This document shows positions 23,651 to 36,145 of a stretch of DNA of 64,000 bases, one piece after another. Source of the stretch: Epiperipatus broadwayi (taxonomy: Eukaryota > Onychophora > Udeonychophora > Euonychophora > Peripatidae); assembly GCA_028023455.1 (NCBI GenBank), contig JAQFVV010012422.1, forward strand, positions 9,274,337 to 9,338,336, written 5' to 3'. The position numbers were made by a program, and so were the translations under genes. How positions within the stretch are numbered: position 1 is the first letter of the stretch; each line of letters opens with the position of its first letter. The notes below the pieces were generated by a model. It saw only the letters and a program-made list of their open reading frames with translations, was not told the DNA's origin and did no database searches.

Positions 23651-25320
23651 AATAATATTTCTGTATTAAATAAATAATAACCAGACTTGATGGCAAAATT
23701 GTAATACACAGTATAAAATAATGTATTTGAAAATTTATAACAAATATATTAACTAATAGTCTATTTTGGGATTCATTCATAAAATAATCCTTTTATTATT
23801 ATTAAGCTCAAAAATTTATAATAGTATTAAGAGTGAATGAGATTATTTGAGTTTGATAATTATATAAAAATTTATATCAATAATTTATTAACTAGCTTTT
23901 ATGTTTCAATAATACCAATTGATGTCCACGAAAGATTAGGTACACCTTTAATAATTACAGAATTCTAATAAAGCAATAAAATTTATACTATTTTGTTAAT
24001 TAAATTTTATATGTTTATGATTGCATCAAGTCTTTAAATTATTATTGCTATGTTATATACCTACCAAAGCAAATAAGTCTTTTAACTCAAGAAACAATAA
24101 TTTTATTTGCAAAATTAATAAGGCATTATTTAATATGTCTTAAATAGTTTAAATCACTATATTATAAAATTCTCTATTTGTTTTGATTATAAAATGACAC
24201 TAAGACATTGCACATTTTTAAAACCACAAAGAAAATATTTAATTTGTTCCAATTTGCCTACTGATCATTTATAAACAAACAAAAATAAATTATTAAATAA
24301 AATTTATTATAATTGCTTAATATAAATTTAGAATTGATTATTAAAATTTTCTTTTGGTTAAAATATATATCTGTATGTTCACTTACACCCATGTATACAT
24401 TAAATGATCTTTAAAACAACAGTAATAATACAAATAATAATTATATAAATGCTTACAATCTGCTTGGATACTAAACAATGTTCTTTAAGTTACTTTTTAT
24501 TAAGTTAACATGAAGAAAATCCATAAAGAAAATCCATGAAATGATGATATTTTAAAAATATAGTAATTTCAAAAGAGCTTATTTTTTAAAAAAGTATTCA
24601 AAGTTTATTTAACAAATAATTCTTATTGATCATATTAATATTCACATTGTAGTTGACATTGAGAAACAAATATTATTTTACCCTTTTTTTTAAAAATGAT
24701 TAAGTAGTTATTTATTTAAGTGAAAATTATTATCCATTTGGGATTATAATCCTTATTATTTATGTCTTGGTAAACAAATAGACACACACACATGTTAATT
24801 AACATAACTTTATCAGTATTTTATAACTTTTCTTCTAGAACATAGTTAAACAAATTCCATTTCTTTAATTGTTTAAATACGTATCTCTCAAAAGACTAAA
24901 TTTGTCATTTGATGTAAACACCAATTTCTGGTTTAGCTTTTCATTATATTATTTGCATTAAACATTTTTTAAAATATATATATTTAAAAAAAATTAATGC
25001 TTAACTCAGTATATTAACTGAATGGTAATCATCTGAAATCCGGGCATGGCCACTTGGGGCATTGATGGTATACAAAAATCAATCAAATATAACATTACCG
25101 GGCCGCCGTAACTTTTTTCTTATAGAACATGTTTTTTTTTTTGATGAAACAAATTTTTTATTTGATTTATAACATGATTTCTTTTTTATTAAACAAATTT
25201 TTATATTCATTTTCATTGTTTTTTTTTTGTCATTTTTCTTTATCCAACAAATTTTGATAATTTAATTTTGTGTTTATTTTTCTGAATTTTAAAACTTTGG
25301 ATTGTTTCACGATGAAAAAA
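23651..25320. other. No recognisable feature, A+T-rich
   Basis: Apart from faint traces of the minisatellite to about 23890, I see nothing that I can annotate. Confidence 0.5.
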
Positions 25321-26160
25321 CTTGTTTTAACCCCATCGAAAAAATATAATGGTATAATTATTTGGGACTTGTTTTGACTTTGTTCTACCTTTTTTTTTTT
25401 TTTTTTGGTGACTAAATTGTTTTTCTTCTTCTTATTAAATCAAAAGTAACTTTTGTGTTGTTTGGGATTCAAAAATTGTTTTCAAATCCCCACCCCCACC
25501 CTCGGATCAATGATTGTAACATAAAGTCAATAATTTTACTTTTTTTTAAACAACTTTTTTTCACTTTTTACTTTTATTATATTTTGTTTGAATTAGCCTT
25601 TTTTTTGCTTCTACAATAAAAAGCTTTTTGGGGGGCTTTCGTACTGTTATTATTAACAAAAAGTAAACAAAAATAGTAATTTATTTTAACCCTACTTGTT
25701 TTAAGCCTGCTGAAAAAATATAATGAATAACAAAAAGTAAACAAAAATAGTAATTTATTTTAACCCTACTTGTTTTAAGCCTGCTGAAAAAACATAATGA
25801 AATTATTTGGGAAATGTTTCTAATTTTTTCTATCTTTTTTTTTTTTTGGTTGACCAAATTGTTTTTCTTCTTATTAAATCAAAAGTAACTTTTGTGTTTT
25901 TTGAGGATACAAAATTGTTCTCCCACCTCCACACTCAGAAAAATAATTGTAACAAAAAGTCAATAATTTCTTTTTTTTTTCAACAACTTTTTCTCACTTT
26001 TTACTTTTATTTATATTTCGTGTAAATTACCCCTTTTTTTCACCTTCTACAATAAACTGCTTTTTGGGAGGCTTTCATACTTTGTTATTATTAACAAAAA
26101 GTCAACAAAAATAGTCATTAATTTTAACCCCACTGTAAAAAAGATAATCCAAATACTTGT
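25321..26160. repeat. Tandem duplication, ~374-bp unit with an extra 74-bp block
   Basis: CTTGTTTTAA.CC at 25321 is followed by a T-run, TTTTTCTTCTTATTAAATCAAAAG (in pieces), TAACTTTTGTGTT, a C-rich patch, AACTTTTT and TACAATAAA. The same order recurs from 25769 to about 26140. Between them a 74-bp block (AACAAAAAGTAAACAAAAAT ... TAATGAA) is present twice in a row at 25655-25728 and 25729-25802, nearly identical and so recent. Confidence 0.75.
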
Positions 26161-27600
26161 CAATTTCTAATGAAATGAAAAAAAAAAAAGTACACAAACT
26201 TTAGACTTTTTGAACTAATTTATTATTTTATTGATGTAATAAAAAGTATGGTATTTGGGAGGACATTATGTGCCTGAAAAAAGAACACACTCTCTCACAC
26301 ACTTTTTGTACTTGGCAATTCTGAAAAGTTGAAAAATTGCACATTCTTCTCAGACCTTTTATTGGTCTCGTATATTTTCCACGCTGAAACGTGACTTAGC
26401 ATATGAGCTTTGTCGAAGCATGTTCGAACATACACTTTGCCAATTTTTTACATATTAACATTTTTTTAGGGAAGGGTGGAGACCATATGACAATTATTAG
26501 TAATTAACAACATTATTTAAATATGAAATGACATTTCACTATTACGGAGATTGGAAAAGTTGTACCGACTTGAAATTAAAACACCCTCAAGCAATATGAT
26601 AATCAGCTATGAATAGAACAAATATGCGTAAATAGTTTCGAAGCACAAAACAGGCTGTAATATGTTTGTGCAATGTCATGTAAAGCGGCCTAGCCAAATG
26701 GGTTTATACAATATTAAATGTTGTATTAGCTGTAAGGCCGGCTGCAGAAATGGCATTTTTATGTGTTTTGACACATAAACAATACAATCAGGTGGCTGTG
26801 CCTGGATTTCAGATGACTACCAACTGAACTGATAGATACGAAATATAGAAAGGATAAGTTTTAAGCTAATTCACAAGCTTATAACATTTGGGTTATTAAC
26901 CTTGATACAGTAATTAATATGCAACTCAAATTTGTCCCTTCCAAATTATTGAGTAATTATAGCACTTTAATTAGAGATCATTTATTACAAACTAGCATCT
27001 CAAATGAAATGTTTTCTTATAAATTTTAAAATATTTTAAAACATTTTAAAATAAAATAATAACAATTTTACCATTTTTTTTAAAAAAAATAAAAATATAT
27101 TTGTTTAACAAAAAGATTATTACAAAGAATATATCTTTAATAACAATGTTACTTTAAAAATACATATGATTTTAAATTTATACCATAATCTAAATATACA
27201 TGCACATATATAATTACACTTATATGAAAATATGATTTTTATTTATTTACATAAACCTATGGTTGTTAAAATATGCAAATAGACAAAACATTATTGTAAA
27301 ATCTAACCAAATATACATCTTTAAATTTGTGAATAACTTTATAATAAAATATTAAATTTAATACAGTAAATAACTTATCATATTACTTTAAAAAAATAAA
27401 AATAAAAATAAATAGTGAGTTATTACTTTGTATTTGGGTATATTTACATCAACTCCAAAATTATGATAAATATCACTTGACGATTCTAAATAATCTGTAA
27501 CATATAAAACCATGACAATAAATTTTTTTAATTTAAAATATAACAATGCCTACTTTAAGTCTAATTCAGAATATTATAATATATATGCTTACTTAGTAAA
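26161..27600. other. A+T-rich stretch, unidentified patch at 26.4-26.85 kb
   Basis: The part from about 26380 to 26850 is less A+T-rich (for example AAGGCCGGCTGCAGAAATGG near 26730) and may be a fragment of a mobile element. I could not match it to anything in the window. The rest is low-complexity. Confidence 0.35.
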
Positions 27601-27618
27601 TATATATATATATATATA

Positions 27619-29757
27619 TGTAACGGAATATAATATTCCGTTACATTATTTTAAAATGAAAATAAAAAGCATCATAAATAAAAATTGATGTATTAAAAAA
27701 AAAAAAAACTTAACTCAAAAACTGAAATTTAAAAACTGTTTAACGTATATATAGATCGCATGGTGGACAACTTTAAAAACTTTTAAAAAATAAAAATATT
27801 TGAAAGCAATTTTTTTTGTAAAAAAAGTAAAGATATAAAGATTTAATATTTTTGAAAGTAGAAATAATGTTGATTTCTATAATCTTAGAAAATGGAAATG
27901 ATTGTCTTATTAATTAAATTATTGTTCAAAAACAAACTAACCCTTGAAGCATTTAAAATAAATTAAAGGATCAGATAAGAGAGTACAAAGAAATTAAATG
28001 ACCAATGCAAACACCAGAAATGTCAGCACGGACTGTAATTGAAACACCAGAGGATTAGTGATGTCTTGCTCATTGAATCTCAAGATCTAATGATAAGAGA
28101 CTAATAAAAATATAAAAGCAAAATTATTATAATAATTGTGATCTTAGAGCTGACTATGAATAGATCGTTATAACTAGCTATATTGCAGATTTTCATGATG
28201 TGGAAGTCTGCAATAAATTTAATTTTCCGGACAAACCAGCTGAGGCCTCTGGATGACAGTTCCTGACCAAATGCATGGCAAGTCGCAGTTTCATTTCAAA
28301 GAAGGACAAAATCTACGAAAGTGATCACGAAGATGGACTTCTCAATCTATTAAAACCGTAAAGTATGAACTATTGTGTCTATCTAATAAGAACTTTCCTA
28401 AAATTGCAAGTAATTAATAACTGAAAATAAGAACTCTTATCTGACTTAAAGAATGCAAATTCAATTATTGATATTTTTTATGTAGATGTTTAAGCAATCA
28501 TTTCCATTTCATTTTTTTTGTGTGTGTATTATGTTTTAACTAAAATGTATTAAATTTAAAGTTGGGTGTAGATAGCTGCATGGATAAAGATTAATAACTA
28601 TGTTTAAATTCGTTTATGTTTAATTTGAGGGATTTTAATTTCAGGCTATTTGTTTCGTGGTTGTGTCAGTGCTAGTGGAGAGATATATAGACGTTTATAT
28701 TAATGTAATGTGAAGCATGTTTAGCATACAGGGCAACATGCCCACTTGAATGCATGACCCCAAAGAGGCAGTCATATCATTGAAAATGGTTGCAGATGTA
28801 TTTCCTGTGCCATTGACCCCTCCTAGCTCTATGGACAGGGATTTATAAGACGGCAGAAAGACCGCTTTCCCCCATACGTAGCACTCTTTAAAAAAAATTT
28901 ATATACATGATTCCTTAGTCAGACAGAGGCACTTTCCTGATCTAGACCTGGATCATTTCCTTCAAATAATATCACGCTGCCAGATGCACATTCCTGTGGC
29001 GTGATTTTATGCTAGCATCTTCGTATTGCATTGATTGCTACTATATATCTGGAAGCAGGCATTGGGTTGACTACGAACTTTTAGTCTGAGATTGAATGAA
29101 TGTTTTGATAAGTTTTTAAGTGAAAAAAATCTATGTAGGCTATCTATGCTCATCATGCTAAAGTAAAATATAATTTAAATATCCATCTGTGCGGTCTATT
29201 TAAATAGTAATTTGAATTTAAAATTAAAAAAAAAAAATTATTAATGTTAAAATAAATTTATTCCTCAATTTTAAATGTGCGTTAATAAAATCTATTTGTG
29301 TGTTAATTACTGGCAGTGGCTTCTTTTATTTTATTTTAAATATTAATGTTTAGATCTCTGCTACTCTATGAGCTAGTGACATTGGGCAAACGGTCAGAAT
29401 AATATATAAGATTTTTTTTGAATCTTAACTTCCGTATCTGCCTACTATATAAATTTTTCTAGGTTCAAATGCCTAGATGGCGCCTGTGTAGTGTGGATAC
29501 ATTTAAGGCTCTTTTCATTGACCGTTAAAGTGGACTCCCAACGTGGCACGATCTTTAATAAACCACCGAGTGCCCTGAGAATTTTAAAGATAAATCATGC
29601 CAGTAACATTTTTTTCTGAAATCAGAATATATTTTTTGTATTATATAAAGTTATAAACTTGAATTTTGTGTAAAAAGTACTGCCAGTAAGAAAATTGTGC
29701 ATATGTAGAAATAAATGCGAGGAATAAAACATATTTAACGGAATATAATATTCTGTT

Positions 29758-29760
<3 letters not shown>
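27619..29760 (+). mobile_element. 2.1-kb TG...CA element in a (TA)n tract, possible solo LTR
   Basis: The unit starts TGTAACGGAATAT and ends ATATTCTGTTACA. The first 27 bp (27619-27645) form a perfect palindrome with 13-bp arms, and the last 26 bp (29735-29760) a near-perfect version of it. (TA)n flanks both sides (27601-27618 and 29761-29800), as expected for insertion into a TA microsatellite. TG...CA ends, no large ORF, a TTTATAAGA box at 28842 followed by a more G+C-rich patch, and AATAAA motifs near 29711 suit a solo LTR. A non-autonomous inverted-repeat element is the alternative. A partial antiparallel copy lies at 5111-5955. Confidence 0.65.

Positions 29761-29800
<40 letters not shown>
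29761..29800. repeat. (AT)20 microsatellite between two elements
   Basis: Twenty uninterrupted AT units separate the GTTACA end of the 2.1-kb element from the TGTAAC start of family B copy 2. Confidence 0.97.
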
Positions 29801-29803
<3 letters not shown>

Positions 29804-31130
29804 AACATTCTCACATTTTAATAGATTATGGTAGATCTTCTTTTACACAGGTATAAATTGAAAGTTAATCAAGCTATGGATAAGAAAATATCTTGTTCAT
29901 ATTTTTAAAAACATAGCTATATTTCCTGGGATTGCTGACAAAGTTAGTTTTAATTTATAAGAGGGCACCATAGTCAATAGACTCCTAACTTTCTAGTATC
30001 CCATAATTTTGATGCAAGTAACTAAAAGATCAGGGTTATTATTTCCTGTAACTTTATTTATTTTTTTAGAGAATATTATTCCTGGAGCTTAGTCAATAAC
30101 TGTTAAATAGAATGGCAAAGGTAATTTCTTTATTTAAATATTAATTAACTAACATTCACAACATCTAATATTCAAATTAAGAATGTACAAAGAGTGCTAA
30201 ATTAATACTAAATATTTTATTAAAATCTATTTAAAATATTTATGCAAGAATTAGTAAAGAAAAAATTGGAAAAGAAAAAAAACATACACTAATCCAAATA
30301 TTATTAATCAGATGAAAGTTCTTGTTCCATTTAAATTCTTGTAACTAGTTCCTTTAAACATTGAAAATTAATCACTATCAGTATGATCATTCATAGTTAA
30401 CGTTAATTGACCAAAAATTAAAGTCACAAATTGGGAGTAAATAATCTTAAGTTATCAGTAAGCTTGGATCAGTTCTTATAATATACTTGTCTTCCTTTGG
30501 AATCCTGTGTTCCTTGACATTTAATTGACCTCTCCTCCTGGCATCTGGTCTGTTCCATAGCTGGAGCAAGAAGCTCGGTTGTGATGACCTCTTCATTGCA
30601 AAAGATGGTATTCACAAGGCTTCATTTCTATTCTTGCGTGATGACTCCGTTCAGCAAGTGAGTTGTGTTCTTGTGCAGACACCTTTCACTGCAACAGGTC
30701 ACTCTCATGGCAACCTCCAACTCTAAGAACACATGTTAAGAGAAAAGACCTAGATCAAAGTTGTCCTCTTCTTTTTATACCTTGATCCAGTTTTGAAACT
30801 TCTGTGCATGTTATTATTATCATGATGCTTAGGTTTATAATTGTATACATTTATTTTTAACTTTCTGTTACAAAGTTCTTTTTTTAGTAAATTATTTCTG
30901 CCATCTTTAATCAATATCCTAAAGGTTTTCTTAATCATAATCTTCGTACTTTTGGAGCTCTTTTTGTTTATCTGGATTAGTAATCTGCATGCCTTTCTTT
31001 TATTCTTTCCAATTTCAATTTTTATTAAACTACGGATAAATAATTTGAACCAAAAAAAATCAACTCTCATTGTACATTTCTAAAAAAAAATAAATTACCC
31101 TAACTAAAAAAAAAATTTAAAAGGTCTTTA
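29801..31130 (+). mobile_element. Dispersed repeat family B, copy 2
   Basis: It starts TGTAACATTCTCACATTTT directly at the (AT)20 tract and matches 21765-23160 through a series of ordered blocks, ending in CTCATTGTACATTTCTAAAAAA near 31085. A less A+T-rich patch at 30480-30780 with TTTTTATACC near 30772 looks promoter-like. No protein is encoded. Together with the TG start this suggests an LTR, but the exact 3' end was not determined. Confidence 0.6.
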
Positions 31131-31229
31131 AATTTATTTTTTCTTTTAGCTTTTAAATATTTTATGCTAATATCTTTGGACCATACCTGTATTATTCCAA
31201 ATTATATACAATACAAATAGATAGCACTT

Positions 31230-32010
31230 TCAACATATCTATACTGCATATATACCTTAAACATATATACACATGCACTAAACTATTCCAAACTTGTACA
31301 TTATTTTATGGCATTAATTATTGTTATTACATACATCAAATCAGTAAGTCCTTAATATCTATGAATTATTTTATCTTAATATTATCATGCTAAAAAAATT
31401 GCAAATTATTACCAACCTATGAAACGTATAATCTTATATTATTTCTTTATTATCAATCTAAGTATTACTATTTTTTTATTATCAATATAAATATTACTAA
31501 ATGGAGTAATTTCAAATAATAAATTTAGAAAAGATAAAAATTGGTTATATTAAAAGTCAAAAGAGAGAGCTATTATGTACAATTAAAAGAAGCAAATTTA
31601 AATTAATGACAATTGGAAAAGATGAATAATAAGGAGGAGATTGGTATTGGGATTAATTAAGTAATAGTAATATAATAAAATAAAAAAGTTTATAATAATT
31701 TATAATGGTTAATAAGTTTAAAGATAATAAATTTTAAAATTTAAATTTCATGTAGTAAAATTTAGATTGTTAATAAAAAATTAATAAAGAAATAATATAA
31801 GATTATAAGTTTCATAGGTTGATTATATTTGGCAGTTTTTTTGAGCGTGATAATATTATTTGAGATAAATTAATCAATAGGTATTAAGGATTTATTGATT
31901 TGACTTACATAATAATAATAATTAATGATATAAAATAATATAAGTTTGGAATAGTTTAGTGTATGTGTATATATGTTTAAGATATATATGTGTATATATT
32001 TGATATAAAT
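31230..32010. repeat. Large imperfect inverted repeat
   Basis: The left arm (about 31230-31520) and right arm (about 31720-32010) are complementary copies: CACTAAACTATTCCAAACTT, GGCATTAATTATTGTTATTA, AATCAGTAAGTCCTTAATA, CAACCTATGAAACGTATAATC and TTATATTATTTCTTTATTA all recur in reverse on the right with substitutions. The arms are about 280 bp, with a spacer of about 200 bp. No coding sequence lies within. It fits an old fold-back element or an inverted duplication. Confidence 0.7.
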
Positions 32011-35000
32011 ATACCGAAGGTGCAATTTATGTATTATGTTAATAAAATAAGCATTGAAAAAGTAAAAAGAAAGATGAATTTATTTGGTTTTGTAATATAA
32101 AACTTCCTTAGAGTTTTTGGATATGTAAAAAATTATCGATAAATTAGTCTTAATGAAAATGAATACAATATGCTCAGTATCCATGATCTCTGCATATTCA
32201 GTTTTAATTATCCATATTCAAAAAAATTTAGATCAAAGATAAAAACAGTACACTTAACTTAGGCTCACATTTATGTGTTATACATATTTTTAGCGTGCAT
32301 AGAGTTTACACATAAATCTATCTATGGTAATAGCACACTTCACTGCTATCCACAAATTTTGGTATTTATTCTGCTGGTTTGAACCAGATGTTGGATATAT
32401 GAGGAGAATATTGTATATTTATCAGAGTATAAATAATAATAATTTTTGAGTTGAGAAGTAATTGTTTAAAATTTAATATGCAATTATGTAAATATTTATA
32501 TGATTGTCTGTTTGAAAAAATGATGTTTATAATTTGAAATTATGTGTCATGGTTAAAGATACTTAAGAACAGATAGTTTGGTGACATTAAAGATATTATA
32601 ACTTAGGTTATCTGAATAACATTGCTTCAGATAAAATATGAAGATAATTATATTTTTCTGATTGATATTGTGTGTTTATAAAAGTAAAGTTAGATGAATT
32701 TTTATTTAAATTATTAGGATAAAAAATAACTGTCAATGAAAAAATATATTAATATGATTATAGATAGTATATAAATGAAATACACAATACAAAGTTAATT
32801 TACTATGAGTATAATTGAAGTTACTTAAAATAAATATATTTGGGCTTAATACATTGAAATGAGAATTAGGATTTTAAAAATATAAAGTATAGAACTTTAT
32901 TAGTAGTTTAGAAAGTCACTATTTTATTTATGTTAATGCTAAAATTTGTTTATGATGTGTAGATTTCTTGGTTGAATTGAGCTTTTGTGGGATCATTTCC
33001 TGTGCAAGTAATTAATGATTAAGATAAACTTGTAACAATATGAAGTTTAGATTAACAATCTTCGAAATATTTTAACAAACTTTTTGCCATTGGACATAAG
33101 AAATTGTTTATTCATTAATAAGAAGGCATACATATTCACAACTGATTTTATCGATTAAACTGTTTCTAGAATTTATAACTGATATTAAATTGTTTTGGGT
33201 GTATATTTTAAATTTTAGTTGTCAAAAGTAAAGATAGGACATGACTGTCAACAAGATTATAGGTTCTATACTATAAAAAAACTAAGAAAATATAATAATT
33301 TGCCATAAAAAGTATTGAAACCTTAAAAAGAAAAGTTCTAGCTCTAATGCATTGAATTGAATATTAGGTTATAAAGATTCAAAGCATAAAATTCTGGTTG
33401 TGGCACAGTGTATTACTATTTATTTTCCATTAGCTAATAATGAAAGTTATTAATGATGTCACAAAATCAAATTCTTAGTTTGGATAATTGAGCAGATACA
33501 TTATATTATATTTGTCGTATTGATGCTTGAACATTATAAGACTTCTCAAGCAGTAGTCATGCTTTTAGCATTCTCACTTAAATGAAATTTGATAAGTTGG
33601 ATTTTCAGGTAGTGATTAAAAGATAAATTGTAGTAATTTAAATTTTAAATAAATATTCTTTCACAGAATAAAGAAGAAATAGCTATGACCCATGATGATT
33701 GACTTTTGAAAATTGTTACTATATAAGAACAACTCACATAAGACAATGATTTTTAACGTTTTTTATTTTGAAAAACTGTTTTTATAATAAAGGTTTCTTG
33801 CAAATCCCAAATTTGATTTTACCTACTACTCAAAACTCTAACAGGAGAATGTAATTCTTAATGCAAACATCTGAACAATACTTCATTTCAAGCACTACAA
33901 AAAATCTAATTTCTATGATTATCAGTCACAAATCAAAATGTCTGCTATCAAAAAGTAATAATGTGAAACAAAGGAGGAAGCATAACTTCCTCTTCATGAT
34001 TAAGAGAGGCTGGGATATTACTGAAGAGTAAAATGTAAATAAAGTTAAAATGATTATAGAATTGTAGTTCAGTTGCCAAACAACCTTCTCAGAAGATGTC
34101 TGATTTTACAATTACACAATTTTTTTTTTTTTTAGAAAGATAATTAAACTTATTATAATTGGTGTGTTTTAACATGTCAAGTGTGTAATGCTTTTCAAAT
34201 GTCTAAAAATGTCCTTTTACTTAGAAGTAGTTTAAGATTAATACAAAATTAGGTCTCTGCAAAATTAACAGGATCTCCATCAGATTTTTATTAGAGAAAT
34301 TGTGAAAAGAAGAAAGATTATTCTTCAGGCTCACCCATTTCTGAATAATGAGGGTTTGAGTGATTTTTTAAAATCATTTTATCTCCTAGCAGAAAAAAAT
34401 TACTAATCAGTGCTGGGTACTGATCTTATTGGCTATCTACATTTCCTTTTTCTTTTTAATTGAGACTTTAATTACTGTTTTAAACACTGGGATGACTAAT
34501 CCAGAAGTTGTAGATTTCTTTCTAAAAATGACAATTTATCTTGGTAGTAATAATATTATTGACTAAATTTATAAATTCCTTGTTTAATTTAATATCTCTT
34601 GGTATTAGATTTCATTGACAACAGATCTTTTGTTTTTTGGTAATAATTTCTTTTTTCAATTTCTTATTCAGTTGAAAGATCAGCAGAGGGTGGTGGGGTG
34701 ATGAGTGGGAGAGAAAGAGAGATTGGGTGTCTATGTGTGTGTGTGGAAAAAAATAAGCGATTTACAGAATGGTAGATAAATTTCAAAGATCTTTTTTTTA
34801 TTATTTGTAATTGAAAAAAAAATGTTTGGAAGTTTGTATTATTCTTTTGTTCTAAAAAGTAAGAAGAAGAGGGACAGAACTAACCATTGTATTATGACTA
34901 AATTTATAAATATTATATAATTTACCTTTTATTGACAGATTTTTTTTTTTTTTTTAGCCAACCATCACTTTTTTAATATTTTTTGGGGTGAACTTTGATT

Positions 35001-36145
35001 TCTCTTTACAATATCTAAATGGATTTAAAAAAAAGGGAGAGGAGTAGGGAAAATGAATAAATTTTATGTGTAATTTAAAACTTTTTACTCTTGGTTCTTG
35101 GTTTTTATTGACAAGTCTTGTGGTTTTATTTTTATGCTAATTTGTCATTTCAATTTCTTACTGAGTTTTGAGAAATAGGCAGTGGGATCTGGAATTAGTA
35201 TTATTTTGTTTATAAAATACATAGTTTTTTGTTTTTTTTAAAAAAATCTAAATTCAAAGAAATTTCAATAAATAATTTACTTTTTAAAAATTAATTTATA
35301 AAGAAATTTTTTTTTTCTTGGATTTAAACAGTGACCTGAAATTTTTTTTTTTAAAGTACACTGAAAAATTTTCATTCTGCATCAAACCCATATTGTAGGC
35401 ATGATATGTAGATGTGCTATCATTGAATCTTTATTTATATATTAATATTAAAAAATATAAACCAATATAATTCATGCACAGATAAATATTTAATTTCAAT
35501 ACTTGGGGTGTGTGTGTGTGTGTGTGTAGTTTAACATTTATCTGTTAAAATTTTATTGTGTGTGATGCAGAAAATAAAATTCATATTTTTTTTTATAGTA
35601 TTTAACTTATGATATGTATTCTAAAAATGACTTATTATACAAAGCAAAAATTGCATGTATCTTACATAGCAAAAATCATCCAGAAATATTTAAGAGATGC
35701 ATTTCTAGATTTATAGCAATTCTATAAATTTCTGTTTTAGTGCACTTCAGATTTCTTAATATTAAATATTTATTTACAGAATCACTTAATAAGTGAGGAG
35801 CAAATTTTTATGCTCATTTGCATACTTTTTTAAGTACCATAATTTATTTGTTCAAGCCATTCATTAAGTGTGTGTATTCCCACATTAATAATTATTGAGT
35901 AAATTAGTAGTGTTTAATATTTAGTTGCTGTAAACTTTAACATAATGGTAAAGTGGCTTACTATAGAAATAAATATTTTTGATCATTCTCAACTGAGGCA
36001 AATAAGAAAAATCTCACATTGATTAATTAAATATAATTTATCAAGCTGTCTTTTGTGTGCGCAAACACTATGTGATCTTCCAAGCAATGACTGTAGAATT
36101 ATTTATTTATAACACTCTGCAAATATGTAAAGTAATATATATATA
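32011..36145. other. No recognisable gene, A+T-rich
   Basis: Between about 34550 and 35190 some phrases recur loosely (GACTAAATTTATAAAT at 34561 and 34898; ATTGACAA then CATTTCAATTTCTTA near 34614 and 35108), suggesting an eroded local duplication. A short (TG)n run lies near 35510. Nothing else can be supported. Confidence 0.45.

Noticed and set aside
23315-23890. CRISPR-like spaced repeats
   Set aside because: The spacing is irregular, the units diverge, and the DNA is eukaryotic. It is an eroded minisatellite.
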